Shown in pieces: positions 26,165-35,655 of a DNA stretch of 64,000 nucleotides. The notes below the pieces were generated by a model, which made no database searches, had not been told where the DNA came from, and was given only the letters and a program-made list of their open reading frames with translations. The stretch comes from CAYJFG01 sp051881695 (GTDB taxonomy: Bacteria > Bacillota > Clostridia > Oscillospirales > Acutalibacteraceae). The first letter of the stretch is position 1. The number at the start of each line of letters is the position of its first letter. The DNA lies in assembly GCA_051881695.1 (NCBI GenBank), contig JBJEQJ010000008.1, forward strand, positions 1 to 64,000, read 5' to 3'. Position numbers and translations under genes: made by a program.

Positions 26165-27748
26165 TTATCTGCCGAACTCGGCAAGCTTCAGCTCCTTGTT
26201 ATGCTCCTGCGCCCAATTTATAGTCCACGGACTTGTAAACAGAAGCAGAAAATTCCCCTTTAAATCCTGAATACGTTTTGTATCTGACGACAGGTCCAGT
26301 TTTTTGGGGTCTATGTCATCATTTTCTATCCATCTGATATGCTGGTACGGCAAGCCGCTCATAATAATATCGACATTATATTCGTTTTTTAGCCTGTACT
26401 CAAGCACATCAAACTGAAGAGTACCTACAACTCCGACAATAACCTCCTCCATACCTGCGCCTATTTCCTGGAAAATCTGAATTGCACCCTCCTGTGCAAT
26501 CTGGCTAATGCCCTTGATAAACTGCTTTCTTTTCATTGTGTCCTTTTGGCGGACAAGGGAAAAATGCTCCGGTGCAAAGGTAGGTATGCCTTTAAACTTG
26601 AATTTTCTGTCAGGGGAACAGATTGTGTCGCCTATTGAAAAGATACCGGGGTCGAACACGCCGATAATATCTCCTGCAAAAGCCTCGTCTATTACCTCAC
26701 GTTCCTGCGCCATTATCTGCTGCGGCTGAGAGAGGCGCATTTTCTTTTCGCCCTGAACGTGGTAAACCTCCATATTTTTCTCGAATTTTCCGGAGCAGAT
26801 ACGCATAAAGGCAATTCTGTCCCTGTGAGCCTTGTTCATATTAGCCTGTATTTTAAATACAAATGCGGAAAAGCTTTCATCAAGCGGAGAGATTTCTCCG
26901 TCCTCTGTTTGCCTTGCAAGCGGCGGAGTTGTAAGGGACAAGAACTCCTCTAAGAACGGCTCTACGCCGAAGTTTGTAAGGGCAGAACCGAAAAACACAG
27001 GGGTAAGCCTTCCGCTTTGCACCTGCTGTAAATCGAAGCTGTCGCCTGCAATATCCAAAAGCTCAACATCCTCCAAAAGCTGAGCTCTGAATGCCTCGCC
27101 TATTTCATCTGCAAGAGCTTCGTCATTAAGCGACAAGGCTTTTGACTCTACCTCCTTTTGACCGTTGTTTGCCGTAAAGGAAAGTATTTTATCTGACTTT
27201 CTGTCGTATACTCCTTTAAACTCCTTGCCGCACCCGATTGGCCAGTTCATAGGATATGTGTTTATACCAAGCACGTTCTCTATGTCCTCTAAAAGCTCAA
27301 ACGGATTTTTTGCTTCTCTGTCCATTTTATTAATAAAGGTAATTATAGGTATGTTGCGTAAAAGGCAAACCTTAAACAGCTTTATTGTCTGCGCCTCTAC
27401 ACCTTTTGAAGCGTCTATTACCATTACTGCACTGTCTGCCGCCATAAGCGTTCTGTAGGTATCCTCCGAGAAATCCTGGTGTCCGGGGGTATCGAGAATA
27501 TTAATGCAATAGCCGTTATATTTAAACTGCAAAACGGAAGAGGTTACGGAAATACCTCTTTGCTTTTCTATTTCCATCCAGTCGCTTACAGCGTGCTTTG
27601 CTGTTTTTTTGCCCTTTACCGAGCCTGCAAGATTAATTGCTCCGCCGTAAAGCAGAAGCTTTTCCGTAAGGGTTGTTTTACCTGCGTCGGGGTGAGAAAT
27701 TATAGCAAAGGTTCTGCGCTTGTTAATCTCGTTTATATAGTCAGACAA
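26165..27748 (-). CDS. prfC: Peptide chain release factor 3
   Basis: 527 residues from a TTG start at 27748 with GGGAGG seven bases upstream; an ATG nine codons further up lacks an SD. GTPase motifs are G1 SHPDAGKTT, G3 DTPGHQDF and G4 NKMD, with the effector region EIEKQRGISVTSS. Translation-factor domain 2 and the RF3 C-terminal domain follow. RF3 uses GTP to remove RF1 and RF2 from the ribosome after termination. Confidence 0.95.
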   Translation of the reverse strand: MSDYINEINKRRTFAIISHPDAGKTTLTEKLLLYGGAINLAGSVKGKKTAKHAVSDWMEIEKQRGISVTSSVLQFKYNGYCINILDTPGHQDFSEDTYRTLMAADSAVMVIDASKGVEAQTIKLFKVCLLRNIPIITFINKMDREAKNPFELLEDIENVLGINTYPMNWPIGCGKEFKGVYDRKSDKILSFTANNGQKEVESKALSLNDEALADEIGEAFRAQLLEDVELLDIAGDSFDLQQVQSGRLTPVFFGSALTNFGVEPFLEEFLSLTTPPLARQTEDGEISPLDESFSAFVFKIQANMNKAHRDRIAFMRICSGKFEKNMEVYHVQGEKKMRLSQPQQIMAQEREVIDEAFAGDIIGVFDPGIFSIGDTICSPDRKFKFKGIPTFAPEHFSLVRQKDTMKRKQFIKGISQIAQEGAIQIFQEIGAGMEEVIVGVVGTLQFDVLEYRLKNEYNVDIIMSGLPYQHIRWIENDDIDPKKLDLSSDTKRIQDLKGNFLLLFTSPWTINWAQEHNKELKLAEFGR

Positions 27749-27862
27749 ATTTATTCCTCCCAGCGATAATTGCATTACTGCTTTTACTCATAGAATATTA
27801 TTGTACTATTTTTACTGTTCGTTTGTCAAACGGTATACCCAATAATATTCAGAGCATAAAGA

Positions 27863-27888
27863 AAGCTCCAAAATATTCTTGGAGCCTT
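27863..27888 (-). terminator. Terminator after the YitT-like gene
   Basis: A stem of GCTCCAA with TTGGAGC, flanked by AAA and TTT, lies 20 bp past the stop of 27908-28777 and is followed by TTTCTTTA on the - strand. Confidence 0.65.
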
Positions 27889-27907
27889 TATAGAAAAATT
27901 ATTCACT

Positions 27908-28777
27908 TTATCCGCCTTTAAGTCTTGCAAAGCCCTCGCCGGTTATCTCTGCTGCCTCGCCAACTATTATAAATGCATTTGGGTCTATGCTGCGGACTAT
28001 ATCGTAGGTTTTATAAACCTCATGCCGTCTTACGGCGCATAGGAGTATTTCCGTTTCTATTCCGCTGTAACCGCCGACAGATTTTATTTTTGTAACGCCC
28101 CTTTCAAGGTCATTTAAAATACTCTTTGCAATCTCTTCATTTTGCATTGAGATTATAAACATCATTTTACCTGTGCCCAGGCTTGAGCCGTACAGGGCGG
28201 TATCTAAAACCTTTGAGGTGATAAAAATACAAACTATGGCATACAGGGGACTTTCCATATTGCGGTACACTGCCCACGCAAGCATAACTACAACAAGGTC
28301 GGCAAGCAAAATAACACGCCCGACGGAAAACGCAGGCTTTTTCTCGTTTACAATTCTTGCAATAATATCAACTCCACCCGTTGTTGCTCCCCGAATAAAA
28401 ATAAGCGCCAGCCCTGCGCCCATGGTTATTCCGCCGAAAATTCCTGCAAGAAGCTTATCGCCGACATATTCAGGCATAAACGGCGCAAAAGCATCTATGG
28501 ATATTGATACAGATATAGTTGCAATTATGGTCTTTATCAAAAATTTTTTACCAAGAACAACAGCGCCCCATATAAACAGCGGTATATTCAGCAGGATTGA
28601 GGTTATACCTATCGGTAGTGAAAACAGGTATTTCAGCAAAGTTGAAATACCTGTTATGCCTCCCGGAGCAATCTGATTAGGCTCAGTAAAAATATTTACG
28701 GAGGCAGCGTACAAAATACTGCCTGCAATAAGCATAAGTACATCAATCATCAGCGATTTTTTATTAATTGCCCCCAT
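27908..28777 (-). CDS. YitT family membrane protein
   Basis: 289 residues. Five or six membrane helices (first LMLIAGSILYAASVNIF) contain the family pattern PNQIAPGGITGISTLL and the later FIRGATTGGVDIIARI. A cytosolic DUF2179 domain (~205-285; VTKIKSVGGYSG...ILLCAVRRHE) closes the protein. Function is unknown for most members. It is the last gene of the - strand group that includes obgE and mrnC. Confidence 0.88.
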   Translation of the reverse strand: MGAINKKSLMIDVLMLIAGSILYAASVNIFTEPNQIAPGGITGISTLLKYLFSLPIGITSILLNIPLFIWGAVVLGKKFLIKTIIATISVSISIDAFAPFMPEYVGDKLLAGIFGGITMGAGLALIFIRGATTGGVDIIARIVNEKKPAFSVGRVILLADLVVVMLAWAVYRNMESPLYAIVCIFITSKVLDTALYGSSLGTGKMMFIISMQNEEIAKSILNDLERGVTKIKSVGGYSGIETEILLCAVRRHEVYKTYDIVRSIDPNAFIIVGEAAEITGEGFARLKGG

Positions 28778-28817
28778 TAAAGAAAACCCCTTTTTACTTT
28801 AAAACAGCATTTCACCT

Positions 28818-29210
28818 TTATTCTATGCTGTCTATGTAAGAAAAAAGCTCTCTTAACCTTTCTATGTTGCCTTTTAAATATAAATATCCCCACAAAGCTT
28901 CAAAGCCGGTAGCACTGTGATAATCTGCGCCGGATGCATTTTTCGGCGGCTTGCTGTGGGCATTTCTGCCGCGCTTATATACAGCCTGCTCCTCCTGTGT
29001 AAGCTTTGGCAGGATAAGCTGTGCAAGCCTTGCCTGAAAGCTGCAGCATACAATTTTCACCTTTTCTTTATTCAGCTCTCCTGCCGGACGGTTAGCTCTT
29101 GATACTATTTTTTCACGCACCATAAGGTCAAAAACACTGTCACCCAAATAAGCAAGGGTAAGCGGACTGTAATTTGACGGGTCACAGTCTGTATTTAACA
29201 GTCTATGCAT
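28818..29210 (-). CDS. mrnC: Mini-ribonuclease 3
   Basis: 130 residues, an RNase III catalytic domain without a double-stranded RNA-binding domain. The signature LAYLGDSVFDLMVRE (~20-34) holds the catalytic acidic residues; KGRNAHSKPPKNASGADYHSATGFEALWGYLYL is the second half of the site. It matures 23S rRNA ends in Firmicutes. It lies 25 bp after obgE. Confidence 0.92.
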   Translation of the reverse strand: MHRLLNTDCDPSNYSPLTLAYLGDSVFDLMVREKIVSRANRPAGELNKEKVKIVCCSFQARLAQLILPKLTQEEQAVYKRGRNAHSKPPKNASGADYHSATGFEALWGYLYLKGNIERLRELFSYIDSIE

Positions 29211-29235
29211 ATATCTTCCCCCAAGGTTACAAATT

Positions 29236-30507
29236 TTACTCTACAAAATCAAAATCAAGGTCATAGATTGAAACGGTATCGCCCTCGTTTACGCCTGCTT
29301 CCCTAAGCGCATCAATAACTCCGCCGTTTATAAGCACACGCTGGAAATACTGTAAGGATTCATAATCGTCAAAATTAATACCTCGCATAATATTATAAAG
29401 CCATTTTCCCTCAACAACGTAAATTCCGTCAACAACCTTAACTGTAACGGCTTTTTTGTCGACGCTTTCAGCCTCAATAACAGGCACAGGCTCTGCCTCG
29501 TACTTGACAATAGGCGGCAGCTTGCTCAGCTTTTCAAATATTTTATTTAGCAAGTCGTCCACTCCGTAATTAATAGGCGCCATAATCGGGAAAAACTCGT
29601 AGCCCTTCTCCTCGACAAAGGCTTTAAAATCCTCTATCTGCTCGTCTGTTGCAAGGTCGCACTTATTTCCTGCCACAAGCATAGGCCGTTTTGCAAGCTC
29701 AGGGTTGAACTTTTCAAGCTCTCTGTTTATTATCTCAAAATCCTCCTTGGGATTTCTCCCCTCGCTTCCTGCAATATCCACAATATGAACAAGCAGACGG
29801 CAGCGGTCAACGTGGCGCAAAAACTGATGTCCCAGTCCTACGCCCTCGCTTGCGTCCTCTATAAGTCCGGGTATATCCGCCATAACAAAGGACGAGCCCT
29901 CGCCCATTCTTACAACGCCAAGAACAGGAGTTATGGTAGTAAAATGGTAGTCGGCTATAACCGGCTTTGCCTCGCTTACAACAGACACAAGCGTGCTTTT
30001 TCCAACATTAGGAAAGCCTACAAGCCCTACGTCTGCCAAAAGCTTAAGCTCAAGCTGAACTAAAAACTCCTCGCCCGGCATACCCGGCTTTGCAAAACGG
30101 GGAATCTGTCTTGTCGGCGTTGCAAAATGCATATTGCCCCAGCCGCCGTTGCCGCCTTTTGCAACTACAACAGGCTCTTTTCCTGATATATCAGCCATAA
30201 TTCTGCCTGTTTCGGCGTCCTTGATAACTGTACCTCTCGGTACTTTTATTATAAGGTCGTCGGCTTTTCTTCCTGTTCTGCGGTCAGACCTTCCGTTTTC
30301 TCCCTTTTGCGCCGAGTATTTTCTTTTGTAGCGGAAATCTGCAAGCGTAGACAAGTTATCGTCGGCTAAAAACACTATATTTCCGCCTTTGCCGCCGTCG
30401 CCGCCGTCAGGTCCGCCTGCGGCTACATACTTTTCCCTGTGAAAGGAAACTGCTCCGTCACCGCCATCGCCTGCCTTTATACTGATTTTAGCAATATCTA
30501 CAAACAT
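29236..30507 (-). CDS. obgE: GTPase ObgE/CgtA
   Basis: 423 residues in three parts: the glycine-rich Obg fold (1-158, with GGPDGGDGGKGG), the G domain (GFPNVGKSTL, DIPGLIEDA, NKCD) and a C-terminal OCT domain found in Gram-positive Obg proteins. It acts in 50S assembly and stress or sporulation signalling. Placed between the ribosomal protein genes and mrnC. SD AGGAAAGG before ATG. Confidence 0.96.
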   Translation of the reverse strand: MFVDIAKISIKAGDGGDGAVSFHREKYVAAGGPDGGDGGKGGNIVFLADDNLSTLADFRYKRKYSAQKGENGRSDRRTGRKADDLIIKVPRGTVIKDAETGRIMADISGKEPVVVAKGGNGGWGNMHFATPTRQIPRFAKPGMPGEEFLVQLELKLLADVGLVGFPNVGKSTLVSVVSEAKPVIADYHFTTITPVLGVVRMGEGSSFVMADIPGLIEDASEGVGLGHQFLRHVDRCRLLVHIVDIAGSEGRNPKEDFEIINRELEKFNPELAKRPMLVAGNKCDLATDEQIEDFKAFVEEKGYEFFPIMAPINYGVDDLLNKIFEKLSKLPPIVKYEAEPVPVIEAESVDKKAVTVKVVDGIYVVEGKWLYNIMRGINFDDYESLQYFQRVLINGGVIDALREAGVNEGDTVSIYDLDFDFVE

Positions 30508-30531
30508 AGTACCCTTCCTTTCCTTAATGAG

Positions 30532-30915
30532 CTACAGCTCTGCCGGCAAATCCTCAACACCGTACAGGCGCTGCACCTCCTGCAAGCCCTCTTTTATTTC
30601 TTCTCTTGAAAAATCGCATTTTTCTAAATACTCATCGTCAAGGTCGTTTAGTTGAGCATAAAAATCTATGGCTATCTCCATATATTCCATATTATACCCA
30701 TTTTTTATTCGCTCAAAAAGCAAATTTTCAGCTTCATTAATTTTTCCTTGCTTTATTAAAATCTTTAAGTTTAAGTACAGCTCGCCTTCACTTGTACAGT
30801 TTCCCTGTTCATCTGCTATAACCCTGTATATTGTCGTTTCTTTATTAAAAATCACCTTTGCCAAAAAGCGGGTTATATCCTCTATCTGGCGCATCATCCA
30901 GTCGTTTTGGAACAT
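30532..30915 (-). CDS. DUF6483-like protein
   Basis: 127 residues from the ATG at 30915, which has AAAGGAAAG upstream; the frame continues further without an SD. It begins MFQNDWMMRQIEDITRFLAK and is predicted helical throughout, with TPR-like acidic repeats (NEAENLLFERI, MEIAIDFYAQL). This matches the DUF6483 pattern in Clostridia, of unknown function. It lies directly upstream of obgE. Confidence 0.7.
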   Translation of the reverse strand: MFQNDWMMRQIEDITRFLAKVIFNKETTIYRVIADEQGNCTSEGELYLNLKILIKQGKINEAENLLFERIKNGYNMEYMEIAIDFYAQLNDLDDEYLEKCDFSREEIKEGLQEVQRLYGVEDLPAEL

Positions 30916-31059
30916 TAATACTTTCCTTTCTCTGTTTATATCTGCATAATTTCCGGGCAGAGGCACGCTTTGCTGTCACAATTCCCTGTTGCCATAAGCA
31001 CTAATTTCCAAATAAAAAGCTTTTTATACCTGCTTAAAATATGACGTTTAAAAGAAAAA

Positions 31060-31080
31060 GGGCGGAAATATCCCGCCCCT
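31060..31080 (-). terminator. Terminator of the rplU-prp-rpmA operon
   Basis: GGGCGG/CCGCCC stem around 31060-31079, 36 bp past the rpmA stop, followed on the - strand by CTTTTTCTTTT. Confidence 0.75.
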
Positions 31081-31114
31081 TACATACACATTTTAACCGC
31101 GTGAAATAACAAAA

Positions 31115-31396
31115 TTACTGCTCGTTATATACGCTTACACGCTTACGGTTTTTGCCAACACGCTCAAAGCAAACCTTGCCGTCAATTTTAGCAAAAAGTG
31201 TGTCGTCTGAGCCTCTGCCAACATTGTTGCCCGGGTGAATATGTGTTCCGCGCTGCTTAACAAGGATATTTCCTGCAAGCACGAACTGACCGTCTGCACG
31301 CTTAACTCCGAGACGCTTTGATTCTGAATCACGACCGTTTTTTGTAGAGCCCATACCTTTTTTATGAGCGAATAACTGTATGTTAAGTTTAATCAT
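31115..31396 (-). CDS. rpmA: 50S ribosomal protein L27
   Basis: 93 residues, with the Firmicutes N-terminal extension ending LNIQLF before AHKKGMGSTKNGRDS. Prp cuts after the Phe; the gene for Prp is the next one upstream. Mature L27 reaches the peptidyl-transferase centre. The basic C-terminal half (KQRGTHIHPG, VGRGSDDTLFA) is typical. Confidence 0.97.
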   Translation of the reverse strand: MIKLNIQLFAHKKGMGSTKNGRDSESKRLGVKRADGQFVLAGNILVKQRGTHIHPGNNVGRGSDDTLFAKIDGKVCFERVGKNRKRVSVYNEQ

Positions 31397-31446
31397 AACT
31401 TTGACCGTTCCTTTCTTCTTCGATTAAAGGCATAATGCTTTCAAGC

Positions 31447-31767
31447 CTATACCTCTGTATAATTTACACTGATATAATCCGGATATTGCTCTTCAAGCAG
31501 ACACAAATGCAGTTTAAGTCCCATAAGAACATCTCTGCACGTTTTTGCATCCTTTTGAAAAATCCTCAATGAAAGCTGTGCATCCTTCATAACAACCTCC
31601 GCAAAAACGTTTAACACATCTGTAACAGTGTTTGCGGTCATCTGTGCCGCTGAGCTTACCGCAGCGCATATAACGTCGCTGCCTTCCTCGGCATATCCCG
31701 AATGACCTTTTATTCTGAAACCTAAAAGGTCGCCGTTTTCCGTATTATAAAAGATAACGCTAATCAT
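31447..31767 (-). CDS. prp: Ribosomal-processing cysteine protease Prp
   Basis: 106 residues. The catalytic pair H22 (GHSGYAEEGSD) and C34 (VICAAVSSA) is intact. It removes the N-terminal extension of L27, essential for assembly in organisms with the extended form. Located between rplU and rpmA, four bases after rplU, as in other Firmicutes. Confidence 0.93.
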   Translation of the reverse strand: MISVIFYNTENGDLLGFRIKGHSGYAEEGSDVICAAVSSAAQMTANTVTDVLNVFAEVVMKDAQLSLRIFQKDAKTCRDVLMGLKLHLCLLEEQYPDYISVNYTEV

Positions 31768-31771
31768 TTAA

Positions 31772-32074
31772 TTAAAAGCCTAAAATTTCAACCTTAGTAT
31801 ACGGCTGTCTGTGACCGAGCTTTCTTTTGCTGGACTTTTTCGGCTTGTAGGTAGACACTGTAATTTTCTTACCCTTGCCGTTTTTCAAAACCTTGCCTGT
31901 AACCTTAGCACCCTCTACATACGGTGTGCCTACGTTAATTCCGTCCTCTGTTGACATTGCAACAACCTTAAAGTCTACTGTTGCTTCTGCTTCTGCGTCA
32001 AGCTTTTCAACGAAGATAACGTCTCCGCTTTGTACCTTGTACTGCTTTCCGCCTGTTTCGATAATTGCGTACAT
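31772..32074 (-). CDS. rplU: 50S ribosomal protein L21
   Basis: 100 residues: starts MYAIIETGGKQYKVQSGDVIFVEKL and ends KKSSKRKLGHRQPYTKVEI. It binds 23S rRNA. First gene of rplU-prp-rpmA; AAGGTGG lies seven bases before the ATG. Confidence 0.97.
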   Translation of the reverse strand: MYAIIETGGKQYKVQSGDVIFVEKLDAEAEATVDFKVVAMSTEDGINVGTPYVEGAKVTGKVLKNGKGKKITVSTYKPKKSSKRKLGHRQPYTKVEILGF

Positions 32075-32180
32075 TTTTGTACCACCTTTTTATTAAGACT
32101 CGCTATTATTGTTCCGCTTTACCTTGGAACCTCGGGCGGAGAAAACTCTCACTTTTGTAAGCCCGTAATATGCGGCTATA
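32075..32180 (-). promoter_or_regulatory. Probable L21 leader RNA
   Basis: The untranslated stretch ahead of rplU contains paired GC-rich elements (CCGCCCGAGGTTCC followed by GGTAAAGCGG) and an adjoining stem. This fits the L21 leader, through which ribosomal protein genes are autoregulated in Firmicutes. Identification is by position and general shape only. Confidence 0.45.
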
Positions 32181-32280
32181 TCATTTTATCATAAGGCTTT
32201 GGGCGTGTCAATATGTTTTTAGGGGAATTTCGGAGTGAAAGGAAAAAATCAAAGCAACACAACCTGTATTAAAGTGAGCA

Positions 32281-33063
32281 TCACATATCCCTCTTAATAC
32301 GGTCGAGCGCGCCCTTTTCTATGCGTGATACCTGCGCCTGTGAAATACCAATCTCGTTTGCAACCTCCATTTGAGTTTTCCCCTTGAAAAAGCGCAGGGA
32401 CAGTATTTTTTTCTCTCTGTTCGACAACGCGGCGATTGCCTCCTTCAGGGCTATTTCATCAAGCCATGTTCTGTCATCGTTTTTATCCCCTACCTGGTCC
32501 ATTACGAAAATTGTATCGTTTCCGTCAGAAAATACAGGCTCATAAAGCGACACCGGCTCAACTATCGCTTCAAGTGCAAGCACCACGTTTTCCTTTGGAA
32601 TTTCAAGCACCTTTGCAATTTCCTCAACTGACGGTTCTCTGTTGTTCTTTGCCGTAAGCTCCTCTTTTACCTGCATCGCCTTGTATGCCGTATCACGCAT
32701 ACTACGGCTTACTCTTATGGAATTGTTATCTCTTAAATACCGTCTTACCTCGCCTATTATCATCGGCACACCGTATGTGCTGAAGCGCACGTCAAGCGTG
32801 CAGTCAAAATTATCTATCGCCTTTATAAGCCCGATACAACCGACCTGAAAAAGGTCATCAGGGTTTTCACCTCTGTTTGTAAAGCGCTGTATTACGCTTA
32901 ACACAAGGCGCAGATTCCCGTTTATCATCTTTTCTCTTGCTTCTTTTCTCTGCTTTGGCGTTCCGGTTTTTATTATGTTCAGCAGTTCTCTTTTTTCACT
33001 TTCCTTTAATACCTTCAGCTTTGAAGTATTTACTCCGCATATTTCAACCTTATTATACTGCAT
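32281..33063 (-). CDS. sigG: Sporulation sigma factor SigG
   Basis: 260 residues from the ATG at 33063, which has GGGGGA upstream. It begins MQYNKVEICGVNTSKLKVL, the SigG-specific start. Regions 2 (DLFQVGCIGLIKAIDNFD, RFSTYGVPMIIGEVRRYLRD), 3 and 4 (MEVANEIGISQAQVSRIEKGAL) are complete. It drives late forespore transcription. In many Clostridia spoIIG genes precede it; here the next gene upstream is rmuC. Confidence 0.93.
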   Translation of the reverse strand: MQYNKVEICGVNTSKLKVLKESEKRELLNIIKTGTPKQRKEAREKMINGNLRLVLSVIQRFTNRGENPDDLFQVGCIGLIKAIDNFDCTLDVRFSTYGVPMIIGEVRRYLRDNNSIRVSRSMRDTAYKAMQVKEELTAKNNREPSVEEIAKVLEIPKENVVLALEAIVEPVSLYEPVFSDGNDTIFVMDQVGDKNDDRTWLDEIALKEAIAALSNREKKILSLRFFKGKTQMEVANEIGISQAQVSRIEKGALDRIKRDM

Positions 33064-33156
33064 AAATATCCCCCTTGAAAGTGGCTGTACAAGAAGTATT
33101 GCCTCAATCAAGGGGGATAATACATATTTAATTTTTAAGCTTTTATGGCCTTTTTA

Positions 33157-34401
33157 TTATTCCGGAAGGCTTAAATCCTTATCAGGCGCATAGTCGGACA
33201 TATCCGAAAGCTTCTTTTGTATCTGTCTTGTTCTTACTCCCACCAGTCTGTCAAGCTCTTTATTCGCCTGGTCAAGCCTTTGCTGAGTAAGGGATAGCAC
33301 GCTTGAAAATTTATCGAATTCTGTTTTTACTTCTCCCAAAAGTGTAAATACCTGTGCGCTTCTTTTTTGCACCGTAAGTGTTTTAAAGCCCATTTGCAGG
33401 CTGTTTAAAAGCGCCGCCATGGTGCTGGGTCCTGCAATATTCACCTTATATTCACGCTGTAAAAGCTCCACCATACCGCCGTTTACCGCCTGTGCATACA
33501 AGCCCTCAAACGGCAAAAACATAATTGCAAAATCTGTAGTATTCGGGGGATCTATGTACTTATCCCTTATATCCTTTGCCTCCTGCTTCAAGGTGGCTGC
33601 AAGTGATTTTTCAGCCTCTTCTATCTGTTTTTTATCGCCGCTTTCGTAAGCGTTTAAGACAGCAGCGTAGGTATCTCCCGGAAATTTCGAGTCTATTGGA
33701 AGATAGATAAAGCCTCCGTCATCGCCCGGCAGCTTTACAGCAAATTCAACATAACACTTGCTTCCTTTTTTTGTAACAGCGTTTTCCTCGTACTGACCGG
33801 GCGAGAGAATTTCTTTTAATATTGCAGAAAGCTGAATTTCTCCCAGCACACCCCTGGTCTTTACATTTGACAAAACCCTTTTAAGGTCTCCTACGCCGTT
33901 TGCCAGGCTTTGCATTTCGCCGAGTCCCTTGTACACTTGCTCAAGCCTTTCGTTTACAAGCGCAAAGGACCTGGACATTTTATCCTCCAGCGTTTTTTGC
34001 AGCTTTTCGTCAACGGTATCACGCATTTTTTCAAGCTGTGTGTTATTATCCTGCTGAATATACATCAGCCGCTTTTCTACCGACAGACGTATGTTTTCAA
34101 GCTTCTGTTCATTTTCAAGTGAAAGAGTTTTTATTCTCTCCTCCATTTGCGAAAGCTTATGCTGCTGATGCAAATCTGAGCTTTTTATATTCTCCGAAAG
34201 CACCTCTCCCAGATTCATCACGGTATTCTGCGTAACTGAAGAAAACTCCTGTCTTAAAAGGCTGTTTGAGCTTTCTATGCTTTTCTTTATCTCGTCATTT
34301 GACGCTCCGTCCTTTCTTTTGTTTGACGTAACAATAAGATAAACAAGCAGAGCAATACACAATACAAGTAAAAATAAAACGGCAATCAACATTCCATCCA
34401 T
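33157..34401 (-). CDS. rmuC: DNA recombination protein RmuC
   Basis: 414 residues from the ATG at 34401 (AGAGGTG upstream). One N-terminal membrane helix (~4-24), a long coiled coil (~50-175) and the RmuC nuclease-like domain (GVLGEIQLSAILKEILSPGQYE ... IPFEGLYA-type segment ... QMGFKTLTVQKRS). RmuC limits inversion between short repeats; its activity is inferred from the PD-(D/E)xK-like fold. Confidence 0.92.
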   Translation of the reverse strand: MDGMLIAVLFLLVLCIALLVYLIVTSNKRKDGASNDEIKKSIESSNSLLRQEFSSVTQNTVMNLGEVLSENIKSSDLHQQHKLSQMEERIKTLSLENEQKLENIRLSVEKRLMYIQQDNNTQLEKMRDTVDEKLQKTLEDKMSRSFALVNERLEQVYKGLGEMQSLANGVGDLKRVLSNVKTRGVLGEIQLSAILKEILSPGQYEENAVTKKGSKCYVEFAVKLPGDDGGFIYLPIDSKFPGDTYAAVLNAYESGDKKQIEEAEKSLAATLKQEAKDIRDKYIDPPNTTDFAIMFLPFEGLYAQAVNGGMVELLQREYKVNIAGPSTMAALLNSLQMGFKTLTVQKRSAQVFTLLGEVKTEFDKFSSVLSLTQQRLDQANKELDRLVGVRTRQIQKKLSDMSDYAPDKDLSLPE

Positions 34402-34514
34402 ATCGGCACCTCTTTTGTAAACATTTGTTCTAATTATATAATCGTTTAACAAAAGTGTCAAATAAATGTTCGGTTTAACCGTTTTATTTTTTATTTAATC
34501 TTATGTAATGCGCT

Positions 34515-35438
34515 TTACCCGAATACCGTTTCCGTTACCTTATCGGCATCAAGTGGCGAATATAAAAATCTGTCCATATGACTGCCTGTGAAAAAATATT
34601 CAGGGTGCGACGGCTTGTAGGAATATTCAAAGGTGTCTATTATAATAAGCTTAATCTTCATTCTTTGGGGTATAATATTCTTGATAAACACGCTCGCCTG
34701 CTGCCCCGCCTTAATTCCCTCCTTAGCCTCTGCAAGCCCGGCAAGGTTCGGCGTAAGCTCAACAAACGCACCGTAATCCTCCACACTTCTTATTATTCCG
34801 GCAACCGTTTCGCCTGCCTTAAATTTATTTGCGTTTTCCTCCCATGTTCCTAAAAGCTCTTTATGAGTAAGACTTATTCTTCCGTTGTCTATGCTTTTAA
34901 TAATTGCTTTTATATCCATTCCTACCGTAAAACGCTCGCCGGGGTGTTCAATTCTGGAAACAGATATAGTATCAATAGGCATAAGCGCAACTACTCCGCA
35001 GCCAATATCTGCAAATGCCCCGAAGTTTTCAAGATGTGTTATTCTTGCGTTAATTACGTCGCCGCATCGAAGTGTGTTTATGTACTGCTCCATACACATA
35101 CACTGCGCTTCTCTTCTTGACAGCAGTGCAATACGCTCGCCGTTTTCGTCCTCTTCAAAGCCTGTAACGGTAAAACACACCGGACGGTTCACACGCGAAA
35201 TTACGGCAATATCTCTAACTGTTCCCTCCTTTATTCCTATTGCGCCTTCCTCTCGGGGAATTTTACCCTTCATACAGCCTAAATCAACAATAAGATTATG
35301 TCCGGAATCGCACACAAGCGCCCTTGCTTCTAAAATTATTTTTTCTGCACACGCCTCGGAAATATGCGATGGTGATTTCAGATAATATTGATTTTCAGCT
35401 GTAGGGAGAGTTCTTCCCTCCGGATAATATTCTAGCAT
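34515..35438 (-). CDS. S1 RNA-binding domain protein
   Basis: 307 residues from the ATG at 35438 (GGGAGGAA upstream). Three S1-like repeats are visible: a degenerate one (~55-115), a good one with GDVINARITHLENFGAFADIGCGVVALMPI (~130-195), and a third with GETVAGIIRSVEDYGAFVELTPNLAGLA (~212-270). Clostridial homologues are called ribosomal protein S1-like. It likely binds mRNA or the ribosome. Too short for a full RpsA. Confidence 0.82.
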   Translation of the reverse strand: MLEYYPEGRTLPTAENQYYLKSPSHISEACAEKIILEARALVCDSGHNLIVDLGCMKGKIPREEGAIGIKEGTVRDIAVISRVNRPVCFTVTGFEEDENGERIALLSRREAQCMCMEQYINTLRCGDVINARITHLENFGAFADIGCGVVALMPIDTISVSRIEHPGERFTVGMDIKAIIKSIDNGRISLTHKELLGTWEENANKFKAGETVAGIIRSVEDYGAFVELTPNLAGLAEAKEGIKAGQQASVFIKNIIPQRMKIKLIIIDTFEYSYKPSHPEYFFTGSHMDRFLYSPLDADKVTETVFG

Positions 35439-35655
35439 TTTATTTCCTCCCATATTATCAAGACGGTTTAAGGTCCTGCATACCGTCCTTTCATTTTGCA
35501 GCTAAAGTATTATATGTAGTATTCTGCGGATAATATGACATTGCAGATAAAAAACCATACCGCAAAAGCAAATATGAACAACAATTACTTGCAATGACGG
35601 CTTTTTTATAATACAATAAAATTACTTTTATGATATGAAAGGAATGTAATAAAAA